DNA of 64,000 nucleotides from Lunularia cruciata (GCA_948567375.1 OX419761.1:59212501-59276500), one strand, 5' to 3'. Shown: positions 48,456 to 58,899, numbered from the stretch's first letter. The notes: generated by a model from the letters alone, not told the origin. Made by a program: numbers and translations.

Positions 48456-48979
48456 TAGTGGAGTTGGACCCACAGAGAGGAGAGGTTGGGAGATAGGTCA
48501 GACTTCCCCAGTCTTTCATGCTCTCTAAGGCATTGCAGATAACATCCATGGCTCTTAGATGTCCCAATGCAAGTGTGGTAGGTCGGGATGGAGTGCATGA
48601 TAGAATACCTGCTAGTCAGCCACCTGCTATCACACAGATTGAGTCAAGCACAATGTTGGGGGCGGCTCAGCTGATTATGCAATGCCCTTTGTTTTCAGCT
48701 AGTGATGTTTACATTGGGAGTTGACCCAACCCCAACATTCTGGTTGGCTGCCATGTGAGAGTAGGGATGATGCAATTCCTACTACTAGAGCAGACGTGGT
48801 TGATAGTGGAGCTGACTTGGTTGAGGAGCATGGGATCCGTTCAATGACCAGTGGTTAATGGCAGGCAACAACGGCTAGACTAGAGGAGTTGCCAGCTAGA
48901 CCGGCCTTTGAGGGTGGTTTACACTTGGTGTTCTCCTTTTGGATAACCAGATGGGGATTTTCCATTCGGTGGGACCTTC

Positions 48980-49560
48980 AGGGAAGGTCTATACACCACA
49001 TAGAATCTTATTAGACTCTAGTGTGTAGCCTCTTATGTTGGAGAAGGTTGCAATTATTGTTATAGGGTTACAGAAGACCAATGTGGAGAGGTGTCCATTT
49101 CAGATCCAAACATCCCTAGGTGGTGGTTTGACATAGTACATCACATGTGGAGAGCTAGTTGTTTAGCTTCAGCCTGGTCATCTGATTGATAGCTCGGTGG
49201 TGAGAGCTCAAGCTATTGCGATAATAGTTGAGTCATAAAATGTGCTAGTTGGGGAAGCAGTGTTATACCCCATGGGTTTTAGCATTGACTATTGGGAGGA
49301 GACAATCTCCTGTAGAACAAGTTGGCAGTCTAGTGAGGGATGGGTATGATGCCTACCTATACGCTTTAGTAGTGGTAGTCTTGGCTCACTATAGTCCAGG
49401 ACCAAAGTAGCATCAATTTCAGCTTTCAGTGGTGCAATTACTTGGCCTAGTGACTTGTTGGAGGGGAATGCCCATGTAGAGGATACTCTAGTACTAGAGG
49501 AGATCACTCGGATTTGAAGTACAAGTGAGATTGTTCCATTCACCTTGCATGTTCCATTGT
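48980..49560 (+). pseudogene. D aspartic protease
   Basis: 'ILLDSSV.PLMLEKVAI' resembles the retropepsin motif with the Gly of Asp-Ser-Gly changed to Ser, followed by 'RCPFQIQTSLGGGL' and 'YITCGELVV.LQPGHLI'. It precedes B2 and is separated from RT by B2, B3 and linker DNA. Confidence 0.5.
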
Positions 49561-49981
49561 GGAGTTCAAAGGAGGCATTGCAATAACATGCATATCAGTT
49601 GGTGCAATAGGCTTGGAGTGGAACCTTTGTACCATCAAGAGATGAGTGTGAGGATGAGCCTCAAAAGTTGATTACTTTGACACCTTTGGATACCACACTC
49701 ACTGGTTGGTAGTATCCAGTAGAGGGGATATGTCTATTGGAGTTGTTTGGTGGGATTAACACTAGATTAGTTGTGGTATTACAGGCGAGTATACGAGTAT
49801 AGAGGTACTTGTATGTAGAGAGAGATGAGACTGCTAGGCAAGTCTCTACATCATGTGGCACACTTGGCCTACCAATATCTTGAGTTATTACCAATGTCAG
49901 CAGTCAAAGGTTACCAGAAGGCCCTACCAACAGACATTTCCTTATTGAGGATGCATGATTTGGAGAGACATGGGCCTGTTC

Positions 49982-50671
49982 TATAACACCTATTTGTGCA
50001 TGTGTGTGATATTGTGATATTTAGCTTGGTATTATAAATACTTGAGAGATATTATTTATATGGAGATAAAGGATAGTTCTACATTAGTCATGATTAGCTA
50101 AAGTTAGTCATAGCTAACATAGAGAGCACCTTACTTTAGAGGAAGTGGAAAAGATGAGCACCACTATTTTGGATTCTAGTGTGTTGACTTGGTATTATTC
50201 CTACATGTTTGGCTTTGAGGAAAGAGTTGAGAACTCTTTGGCTCGCAAGCCTTTTTGTTTTGGATTCTTCTATAGTCCAAGGATAGCCCATGTGAAGGAA
50301 TCCTTGACTTAGTGGTTGGGTCAAGATAAGATCACATGCTAGTGGAATATGCCCATGTGAATAGATATTCCTTTCTACTTTTTGACTTTACTTGACTTTT
50401 AGTCTAGTAACTTGAGTTACTACGGTAATTAGTAACTTTGGTACGTAACTATTTCACAAGTATATAAAAAAGGGGTGAGGAGGTACTCATCATCCTTTCA
50501 TTTGCAACTATCTCTCTCGCATGGAGTTCTATAGTGAGCAATGTCTTGAGTCTTGGAATGTTAGCCTTGGAGGACTATGATGGAGTTGGGGTCCTTGCCT
50601 TCTTAGTCCATGGTGTGCTACCATAGTAGCCATCAAAGGTTCATCCTGAGTGAGAGACATGCCGGCTCACA
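49982..50671 (+). repeat. Solo LTR B2 in D pol
   Basis: TATAACACC (first TG decayed) to GGCTCACA, 690 bp, flanked by GTTC on both sides (49978-49981, 50672-50675). Confidence 0.93.
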
Positions 50672-50675
50672 GTTC

Positions 50676-51665
50676 ACTTGGTGATTTCTAGATGACCATG
50701 TTAGGAACATACACATGCTAGCTAAGGTTTGGGTCTTTAGGATCCTCATTTTGGTATGTTTTGGGAGATGTTATAGATACAATGACATCTCCAAGTTCAT
50801 CAATCCGTTTCTCTAGACCTTGTATATTATTAGATGCAACCAAAGTAGGATCACGGGCTGGTCATCTTCATTCTTGGTGGATGAAACTCTTACTCAAAGA
50901 GGTTTTATAGTGTGCTTATGATAGGATTCAACTACTTGACCACATCCATATTGATGACATCTTGGATGTTGGGCGTCAGTCTCAAATTGTAGAAGTGGCT
51001 GATAGGTCATCTATGGCAGTGGTGAACCTAGTTGGATAACCTAGAGCCACATTTCCCACACTCATGAGTTTCCTAGGCTCTCATGATTTTTGAGAGGGAG
51101 GACTTGGACTAGTTTGGGACTCATAATTACAGCAGTTGGTGGAGCCCAATGCTAATAAGAGAGAGCGAGCAATAGGTTTTTGCACCAATATTACCGCTGT
51201 TCTAATAGTGTTAGAGGCACACAAGCTTCAGGTGTTAGGTCAGGCTATGGACCTGGATTGTGAGCCTTGGCTTGGCAGAGCAACGTAAGATATGCTTGAT
51301 AGGCATCACTACTCTGACACTTGTGAGCCTTGTGCCTATCAAGACAATTCATACACATGTTGAGGGTGATGGACCAAGTGGAAAGGGTATTCTTGGGATG
51401 CAGCCAATGGCTACTAGGGAGAGTGGTCTACTTGGAGTCTATCCAGGTTAGTATGGGCTACTTGGATTACACTCTTGGTCCACTTGGGATGTAGCTAGAG
51501 GACATGTGGAGCTTGTAGCCAGTGTGGAGTGAGTTTTTCACATAAAGGTTGGGATCTCTAGTGGTTGGGAGCATGACACTATTGCTTCCAAGGACCCAGG
51601 GTAGCAACAAGTTAGTATATCTTCCATTCTTGTGACAATTATAGAGGATACTTGGGAGCCAGATT
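50676..51665 (+). other. D pol region between B2 and B3, unassigned
   Basis: Frames are short. It should belong to the protease-RT interval, with fragments such as 'HLVDDILDVG'-like and 'LGLAEQRKICLIGITTLTLV'. The latter may be a second protease-like segment, but I cannot support a domain. Confidence 0.35.
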
Positions 51666-52355
51666 TGTAACACCCATTTGTACATGTGTGGGGTATTGTG
51701 ATATTTAGCTTGGTATTACAAGTACTTGAGAGATATTATTTATATAGAGATAAAGGATGGTTCTACATTAGTCATGATTAGCTAAAGTTAGTCATAGTTA
51801 AGATAGAGTGTACATTACTTTAGAGGAAGTGGAAAAGATGAGCACCACTATTTTGGATTCTAGTATGTTGACTTGGTATTATTCCTAGGTATTTGGCTTT
51901 GAGAAAAGAGTTGAGAACTCTTTGGCCCGCAAACCTTTTTGTTTTGGATTCTTTTGTAGTCCAAGGATAGCCCATGTGAAGGAATCCTTGACTTAGTGGT
52001 TGGGTCAAGATAAGATTACATGCTTAGTAGAATATTCCCATGTGGATGGATATTCCTTTATACTTTTTGACTTTACTTGACTTTTAGCCTAGTAACTTGA
52101 GTTACTCCAGTAATTAGTAACTTTGGTACGTAATTATTTCACTAGTATATAAAAAAGGGGTGAGGAAGCACTCATCATCCTTTCATTTGCAACTATCTCT
52201 CTCTCATGGAGTTCTCTAGTGCAATGTCTTGAGTATTGGAGTGTTAGCCTTGGAGGAGTATGATGGAGTTGGGGTTCTTTGCCTTCTTAGTCCATGGTGC
52301 GCTACTATAATAGCCATCAGAGGTTCACCATGAGTGAGAGACATGCTGGCTCACA
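51666..52355 (+). repeat. Solo LTR B3 in D pol
   Basis: TGTAACACCC to GGCTCACA, 690 bp, flanked by GATT (51662-51665) and GATC (52356-52359), a 4-bp duplication with one change. TATA box TAGTATATAAAAAAGG near 52,144. Confidence 0.92.
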
Positions 52356-52390
52356 GATCTTGGACCCAAGCTTATAGGAGAGGAAACCAC

Positions 52391-52493
52391 AAACCCTCCT
52401 TTGCTATTTTGTGCTCACCATATAGCAAACCACGCAGAATAAGGTCTCTTGTGGTTTGCTATATGGTGAGCACAGAATAGCAAAGGAGGGTTT
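52391..52493. repeat. 43-bp inverted repeat at the start of D RT
   Basis: 52391-52433 pairs with 52451-52493 with a single mismatch and a 17-base spacer. The right arm belongs to the pol reading ('KEGLEVLEELHKLF' follows), so the left arm is an inverted copy of it. Confidence 0.9.
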
Positions 52494-53300
52494 GGAGGTT
52501 CTTGAGGAGCTACACAAGTTATTTTGCCTTCAATATGAAGGATTTTGGTGCTCTAAAGAGACATGGTATTTGGATTGAGCTGACTAGTGATACATCCATT
52601 TTCCGACATCCTTATTGATATAATGATATGGAGAGGACATTGATTTAGAGCTAGAGTAGTGACCTTTTTGAGGCTGGTTTGGTGAAGATTTCACATGGAG
52701 AGTATGCATTAGCAACAATGATGCCAACCAAGAAGGATATGCATGGCAACTAAACAGATAGGCAGATGTGTGGAGATTATCGTCCTATCAACCGATAGAC
52801 TAGGGCTGATTGGTATGCCATGCTTACACCAAAGGAGATCTTTGATGCGATTGGGCATGCAAAGGTCTTTAGTAATTTGAATCTTTGAGCGGGACATCAT
52901 CAATTGCCAATCAGAGAGGAGGACAAATCCAAGACAACATTTTGGGCTATTGATCCTAACGGCAAGGATGTGTTATATCATTGGAGCTTCTTACCATTTG
53001 GGTTAAAGAATGCTCATGGCAGTCTCTAAAGGATCATGGATAGGATCCTAGCTGGACTGGATTTTGCTCGGTGCTATATTGATGACATTTTGATCTATAG
53101 CACTATTGTGGAGGAGCATGAGAGATAACTGTTGGAGTTGTTTGAGAGGGTGAGATCTCATGGACTCAAATTACATCTTGGGAATTGTAGGTTCTTCCAT
53201 GAGCAGGTTGAGTATTTGGGTCACACTATCTTACCTAGAGGACTTGGTGTTCAATAGACCAAGGTGGAGGCTATTGCACATATTTCTTGGCCTACGGATG
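52494..53300 (+). pseudogene. D reverse transcriptase
   Basis: 'MCGDYRPINR', 'MLTPKEIFDAIGHAKVFSNL', 'FWAIDPNGKDVLYHWSFLPF', 'GLKNAH' and the catalytic box 'CYIDDILIYS' (YIDD at 53,075-53,086) are in order, then 'HGLKLHLGNCRFFHEQVEYL' and 'RVRAFLGLE'. This is a gypsy RT with the active-site Asp pair intact, though stops at several points break the frame. Confidence 0.88.
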
Positions 53301-53900
53301 TGAGGAGAGTGCGAGCATTCCTTGGGTTGGAAACTTCTATCACCATTATATTGAGGATTTAGTGCCATTGCCAAGGCCTTGACGAAGTTGACCAAGCTTA
53401 CACAAGAGTGGTGTTGGGGAGATGAGTAGGAGAGAGCTTTTGAAGAGCTCAAAGAGAGGTTGACATTTGCTCCTATTTTGAGTAGACCAATTAGAGGATG
53501 ACCATTTTAGGTTCATACTGATTGGAGTATGTTGGTGCTTGGAGTGGTGCTCACCCAAAATGATGATGAAGGGAAGGAGTTTGTAGTAGCCTAGGCTAGT
53601 TTCTCCAACAATTCAATGGAGGCAAAGTATAGTTCATATGAGGAAGAGTGCTTGGTAGCAATTTGGGCAATTGCACATTTCCAATGTTACCTATCTGGTA
53701 ACCCTTTCACTCTCATCACTAATCATCAACCACTGAAGTGGTTGATGGAGTCCAACAAGCTTTCAAAAAAGCTTGTACGATGGGCTCTGATTTTACAAGA
53801 GTATGATTTCACGGTTGTTCATAGACCTAGAGTGGTGAACCGTGATGCAGATGGGATGAGTAGAAACCCATGTCCCAGCCAGCAAGATCAGACTGGAGCA
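53300..53900 (+). pseudogene. D RNase H
   Basis: After the RT thumb the frame opens at 53,616: 'MEAKYSSYEEECLVAIWAIA', 'FQCYLSGNPFTLITNHQPLK', 'RWALILQEYDFTVVHRPRVV', 'NRDADGMSRNP', a standard gypsy RNase H with the closing Asp motif. Confidence 0.88.
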
Positions 53901-54059
53901 CATTGGCATGGTGAGACAAATGAAGAGATGGCACCAAGTTGGCATGCATCAGCCTTTCTATGTATATTTTTTGAGGCTTTGGTGGAATCTCTCTTTATGC
54001 ATACATGAGTTATTGAGGTCATAGATCCAGAGAGTGAGGATATTGGTACAATTTAGCGA

Positions 54060-54926
54060 GACATTCATGATGATGTCTTAGTGATGGACTATCTTTGCAC
54101 TAGTGTTGTGGGTGGCACAATTGGAGCCAAGGAGAGAGATCATGTCCTTCAGTAGGCAAGACAATTCAGATTGGAGAGCAAACACTTTTTGCATGTATAG
54201 GAGGATGGTAGAGTGCAAATATACCACTTCCATCTCAAAGACCACAATTTGTCCGTCATGCTCATGAGGAGCTAGGACATTTTGAAGTGAGGCGTACATA
54301 TAGCTTACTCCAGAGTCATTATTGGTGATGTAGTATGCAGACCAAGGTATAGCAATTTGTTGCCAGATGTGTGGTTTGTGACCGAGTTAGAGCATCATTC
54401 AATTCTCTTACGCCATAGTTACAATCAGTATGTTTTGGTGATGGTGGAGCACTTCTCTAAGTGGATTGAGTTGGTGGCACTTCTTTACAAGTCCAGTGAG
54501 GGGACAACTTACTCATTCTTAGATTGGGTTCTTAGTCATTTTGGTGCACCAGTTGAGGTTTTGACTGATCAGAGTACAAAGTTCTTGGGAGAGTTTCAGG
54601 TATTGTGTGACAAGGCTTTGATTGATCATCATACTACCTCCAAAGATCACCCTGAAGCAGATGGCTTAGCAGAGAGAGTGGTTCATACGGTGAAGAGAGG
54701 AATGCAAAAGTATGGTTTGCAGAGAGGCCACTTGGAAGATTGGGATCTCCAGTTACCTCGGTTGGCCATGGGCTATTGGTTCAGCCAGCAAGCCTCCTTA
54801 GCATCCTTCTCTCCTTACTTTCTACTCTACGGACAAGATCCATATTTACCTACAGCCATTTGTCGAGACACTATTGCAGTTTTGGACTTGGATGATCCAG
54901 ATGTATGGATGAGCGCATGTTCTTAG
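54060..54926 (+). pseudogene. D integrase, core partly deleted
   Basis: The end of the zinc-binding region 'VARCVVCDRVRA' (54,350-54,390) runs almost directly into 'NQYVLVMVEHFSKWIELVA', so the core stretch holding the first catalytic Asp is missing. The second Asp ('EVLTDQSTKFLGEF') and the Glu ('HPEADGLAERVVHTVKRGMQ') remain. 'SPYFLLYGQDPYLPTA' closes the core. As it stands it cannot catalyse strand transfer. Confidence 0.85.
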
Positions 54927-55091
54927 CGGGTAGAGATCTTTTAGAGAGTGATGATGATGGCCTTTGAGAACTTGGCAATTGCTCAACTTAGAGATACCTT
55001 ACACTATGCTACCATTTGAGGAGGAGGTTATAGACCCTCAATCCATGGATTTCATCCAAGAGACTATGTATATCTACAATAGACAACACCG

Positions 55092-55424
55092 ATGACACTT
55101 GATGTTTCAACATGCCACCTTATCTTGAGAGTGCATGAGGTTTTGCCATCTAGAGTCCTTGTGTTGGAAGGACATAATAGTGTTGTTTGGAAGGATCATG
55201 TGCGCAATTGTGCGCCATGCCACTTTCCAAACATTGATGGCACTATGGACCCAAACTTGGCACTTGTACGTGTAGGCTTGAGGTGTATGTTATGTGGCTC
55301 TTTTGGTGGAGCTGCTACTATGTTAGTATGTGATAGCTATTTGAGAGGATGGCATATGGCATATATGACTTGTCCTCTCATGGTGGTTCCTCAAGGGAAG
55401 TGGTTATGTCCTAGATGTACTTGA
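55092..55424 (+). CDS. D pol C-terminus with PHD-like zinc finger
   Basis: Open to TGA at 55,422. An SH3-like integrase tail ('LILRVHEVLPSRVLVLEG', 'VVWKDHVRNCAPCHFPNIDG') leads into C-ML-C (55284-55295), 11 residues, C-DS-Y (C at 55329-55331), LRGW, H (55353-55355), M-A-Y, 14 residues and 'KWLCPRCT' at the stop. Spacing and the Trp two residues before the last Cys pair fit a C4HC3 PHD finger. Two ligand positions read Tyr (TAT), one transition from a Cys codon, so this copy is probably unable to bind both zincs. PHD fingers bind histone H3 tails; here it takes the place where chromoviruses carry a chromodomain. A chromatin-targeting role is inference. Confidence 0.8.
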   Translation: MTLDVSTCHLILRVHEVLPSRVLVLEGHNSVVWKDHVRNCAPCHFPNIDGTMDPNLALVRVGLRCMLCGSFGGAATMLVCDSYLRGWHMAYMTCPLMVVPQGKWLCPRCT

Positions 55425-55593
55425 TAAATAGCTAGTTCATTCTTTATATGGTATAGATTTCATATAGGTGACTAACAATGGGGCTCCATAGCACTCGACC
55501 TTCTGATCTTTGCCCATCATAGGGTATATCATATACTTGGAATAGATGGCTATTTGGAGTTAGAGGGACCTAACCGCCAGCTAGGGAGGCAAT

Positions 55594-55700
55594 TGTGGCA
55601 TTTTAGAGTTTATGTATGACTTATGTGTGAGTTGTGCTTCTATAGTGTATGATGTTGACAACAATGTATGTTGTGTAGCAATGTTTATATGCACAACAGC
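55594..55700 (+). repeat. Block X, first copy, before the D 3' LTR
   Basis: TGTGGCATTTTAGAGTTTATG to GCACAACAGC, preceded by the purine-rich CTAGGGAGGCAA. It recurs at 56,834-56,938 after the LTR body with about 10% difference. Confidence 0.8.
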
Positions 55701-56938
55701 TGTCACACCATTTGTAATGTCACATCTAGATTGCTCGGACAATGGAGTTGTAGTGATAGTTGTTAGAGGTATTTCAGCTGTTTCCCATAGACTACTTTTC
55801 GATGGTCAGATTTTGTGCTCAAGGTACTGACTTCACGGTGGAGCCCACTATCACTTTGCACCATTTGCACCATCAAGTGTGCCGTAAGTGAGACCATTAG
55901 AGTTTCAGTCCTAGCTTGAGTCCAGGGGTATAATTTTGAAGTGCAACTCCAAAAAGCTCACTTCTCTGTTGTTGAGCCTTTGAGTTCTTGGCTATGGTGG
56001 ACAGAGGCCAAAAAGCGTCACTTAGATTCTCTTAGCTAGAGTGAGTGTGACTGGACTGTAATCAATGCTTGGTTGTTGGTAGTTTATAGAGTGATAAATC
56101 AAGTACTGTAACACCCATTTGTGCATGTGTGTGGTATTGTGATATTTAGCTTGGTATTACAAGTACTTAAGAGATATTATTTATATAGAGATAAAGGATG
56201 GTTCTATATTAGTCATGGTTAGCTAAAGTTAGTCATAGCTAAGATAGATGGGACCTTACTTTAGAGGAAGTAGAAAAGATGAGCACCACTATTTTGGATT
56301 TTAGTGTGTTGACTTGGTATTATTCCTAGGTGTTTGGCTTTGGGGAAAGAGTTGAGAACTCTTGGGCCCGCAAGCCTTTTTGTTTTGGATTCTTCTTTAG
56401 TCCAAGGATAGCCCATGTGAAGGAATCCTTGCTTTAGTGGTTGGGTCAAGATAAGGGGAATATGCCCATGTGAATGGATATTCCTTTCTACTTTTTGACT
56501 TTACTTGACTTTTAGTCTAGTAACTTGAGTTACTACGGTAATTAGTAACTTTGGTACGTAACTATTTCACAAGTATATAAACAAGGAGTGAGGAGGTACT
56601 CATTATCCTTTCATTTGCAACTATCTCTCTCTCATTGAGTTCTCTAGTGAGCAATGTCTTGAGTCTTGGAGTGTTAGCCTTGGAGGAGTATGATGGAGTT
56701 GGGGTTCCTTGCCTTCTTAGTCCATGGTGCGCTACCATAATAGCCATCAGAGGTTCATCCTGAGTGAGAGACAGGCCGGCTCACAGTACTAATTTGAGTT
56801 GAGTTGATTCGAGAGTGGTAAAAATTTGATTATTGTGGCACTTTAGAGTCTATGTATGACTTATGTGTGAGTTGTCCTTCTATAGTGTATGATGTTGATG
56901 ACGATGTATGTTGTGTAGCAATGTATATACAAATGACA
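55701..56938 (+). repeat. D 3' LTR including X copy 2, split by B4
   Basis: TGTCACACCATTTG at 55,701 matches the 5' LTR. After removing B4 (56107-56785 plus one GTAC) the body ends TTTGATTA and continues into X copy 2, ending AAATGACA at 56,938, next to the CCCA target duplication. Confidence 0.8.
56107..56785 (+). repeat. Solo LTR B4 in the D 3' LTR
   Basis: TGTAACACCC to GGCTCACA, 679 bp, flanked by GTAC on both sides (56103-56106, 56786-56789). The D 5' LTR provides the empty site (AAGTACTGATCTGAG). TATA box CAAGTATATAAACAAGG near 56,574. Confidence 0.94.
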
Positions 56939-57315
56939 CCCAACAAAGGACAAATTGGCCTTCCTTCCTCCTAGGTTTGTCTTGTTTAGAGCTTTCTAGT
57001 GGTACCTCACCCACACAATTTGGATATTCTTACATGAAGATTCTCTAATGATTCCATTTGGTCAAAGATGATTTGACCAACAAGATAGGATCAGAACCAA
57101 CATGTGACCCATGCATGTAACCAATCTAAGGGTATAGCTTGTTTATAGGTCACCAATCCATGTATCTGATCCAAGGGTGGAGCTTCCTTTGGAGGAGTCC
57201 ACTTTGCTATATAATACAATCAAGGTGCTCCTATGGGGGATCGGATGGTGAGTGTGAAATTTTATGTTTGTTCTTCTATTTTTCTCTTCAGGTCTCCTAT
57301 CCTTGGAAGATTACA
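56939..57315 (+). repeat. Solo LTR C5, right part
   Basis: Begins with the second CCCA and continues the C consensus (GAGCTTTCTAGTGGTACCTCA, CTATATAATACAATC promoter box near 57,210) to GGAAGATTACA. It is followed by CCAAT (57316-57320), identical to the left flank of C5. Confidence 0.92.
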
Positions 57316-57320
57316 CCAAT

Positions 57321-58475
57321 GAACCATTGATCCTTTAAATTGTAACTTATAGGGAGCAATAGACATGTTACATCTACGTGTTACCTTGTATAATTGCAAC
57401 TAGGTAGCTTATTAAAGTAGTCATCATGGTGGTGATGCACAAAGTTATCAATGGTATGCAATAATAGATTAAATATCTTACTTGATTGTCAGACTAGAGA
57501 GATTATGAAAGTCAATGACAAGAGCAAGTAAAGAGAGTAGCATTTTCAGAAGAAGAAGATTGAGTTTACTTTTCAAAGCCAAAGGCATTTGATTTTAATT
57601 TTCAAAGCAAAAGGATATTTGAAGGTAAGAATCTACCAGGTGCAATAGAAAATTCATGTTTAATTGCAAATATTATTTTGAAACTACAAATCTTTTGAAT
57701 GAACGGATATAGATTCTCTTAGCTTCAAGTGAATTAGATGGAGTGGGAAAACTATGGTGGTGATTTCAAGTAGAGCAAGCTCTATGATAGGTTTTTGCTC
57801 TAATCTTGAATAGAAAGAATTCAAGAAGGTAATAATTGGGAGATTCCAAGTGATGAATGCTACACAATGCACACAAGATAGATTGGCAAAATAGATATGT
57901 TTAATGAGTAGACACATCATTCAATTCCAAAACATAATAATATAGATTCTAGAGATATTAGAAGGTGAAAATCTTGATCAATTTGTGAGAGGCTTGGAAC
58001 CACACACCAAATTAGAAGTAACCATACTCAAACCCAAACACTTGGAAGACACCATGCAATTTGCTAAATGCTTTGATCCCTAGGTTGCCACAACTTAGTC
58101 TCAACGTAGACATTCATAGAACCTACAAACATAACAACACATGGGTGGAAGAGCCTACACTAATGGAGATTGATGCTATCTAATGGAGACTACATGGCCT
58201 TGCAAATAAAGAAAGATTATGACAAAATGATGGTTGCTTCTTTTGTCACCAAATTAAATTTACATCACATTGCCAAATATATAAGTGAGAATAGACAACT
58301 TGACCCATTCCCAAATAGAGTTCTTGGAGCATGAGGATCAAGGAAACAAGAATTCCTAATAAGATAAATTGAGCCATTTATATGAACCTGATTTGTTCCA
58401 ATAGGATTGCAAGCTTGACCTATGGAAGTTTAATACACTTGCAAGGTATGATATTTGATTGTGGCTGTAAGAATT
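57321..58475 (+). pseudogene. J gag to protease start
   Basis: Broken frames of the E-type gag: leader ('ATTGTAACTTATAGGGAGCAA' parallels 59,055), capsid end 'LEGENLDQFVRGLEPHTKLE', and a decayed knuckle 'CFFCHQIKFTSHC'. The last readable peptide is 'LQGMIFDCGC', where E is inserted in the protease. Confidence 0.65.
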
Positions 58476-58872
58476 TGTCTAATAATATGGAGTTTAGCGA
58501 CAAAGTTAATTAGGACTAACAAAGTAAAAAATGGGCCAAATTAACCTACAATATTCCAGAAGTATCTAGCTTCTTGGGAAGTGTTTCAACTATCTTAGCT
58601 TGCACCCCAAGTAGGTAGCTTCTAGAAGTTTCCAACTAACCTAGCTTGTAAGCCATGTATGTGGCTTCTAGAAGGAAGCTTCTTGAGAAACTTCTAATTA
58701 ACTTGACTTGCACTCCAAGAAAATGGTTCAAGGAAGCTTCTCAAGAGCCTTGTATACCCCCTATAAATACTAGAGCCAAAGCTCATGTTAGGCATTTGGA
58801 GTTTCCTATACTCAAGTGTCCCAATGTAATCTTTCATTTTCTTATTTCTCTCCTTGGTCTTGATCTTTTACA
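58476..58872 (+). repeat. E 5' LTR
   Basis: TGTCTAATAATATGGAGTTTAG to GATCTTTTACA. TATA box CCCTATAAATACTAG near 58,759-58,771. The body is rich in TTCTAGAA and GAAGCTTC motifs (58,665-58,693). Confidence 0.9.
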
Positions 58873-58885
58873 TTGGTATCAGAGC
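58873..58885 (+). promoter_or_regulatory. Primer-binding site of E (initiator-Met tRNA)
   Basis: TTGGTATCAGAGC directly after the 5' LTR. TGGTATCAGAGC complements the 3' end of plant initiator-Met tRNA, the usual primer of plant LTR retrotransposons. Confidence 0.95.
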
Positions 58886-58899
58886 AAGAATGGGATGGA

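Larger units (their letters stand above)
44457..56938 (+). mobile_element. Ty3/gypsy element D with C-terminal PHD finger, carrying four solo LTRs
   Basis: A 12.5-kb insertion in C5 with ends TGTCA...TGACA and a CCCA target duplication (44453-44456, 56939-56942). Without the B solo LTRs it is about 9.7 kb. Order on the + strand: LTR, long leader, gag with CCHC knuckle and RGG-like tail, protease, RT, RNase H, integrase, PHD-like finger, 3' LTR. That gene order defines Ty3/gypsy. No chromodomain is present. Frameshifts and stops occur in every domain, and part of the integrase core with the first catalytic Asp is missing, so it is inactive. The 4-bp duplication distinguishes it from the C/E group (5 bp). 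Confidence 0.88.

Noticed and set aside
58873-58885. tRNA gene fragments at TTGGTATCAGAGC sites
   Set aside because: They sit exactly at LTR ends and are primer-binding sites; no cloverleaf is encoded.
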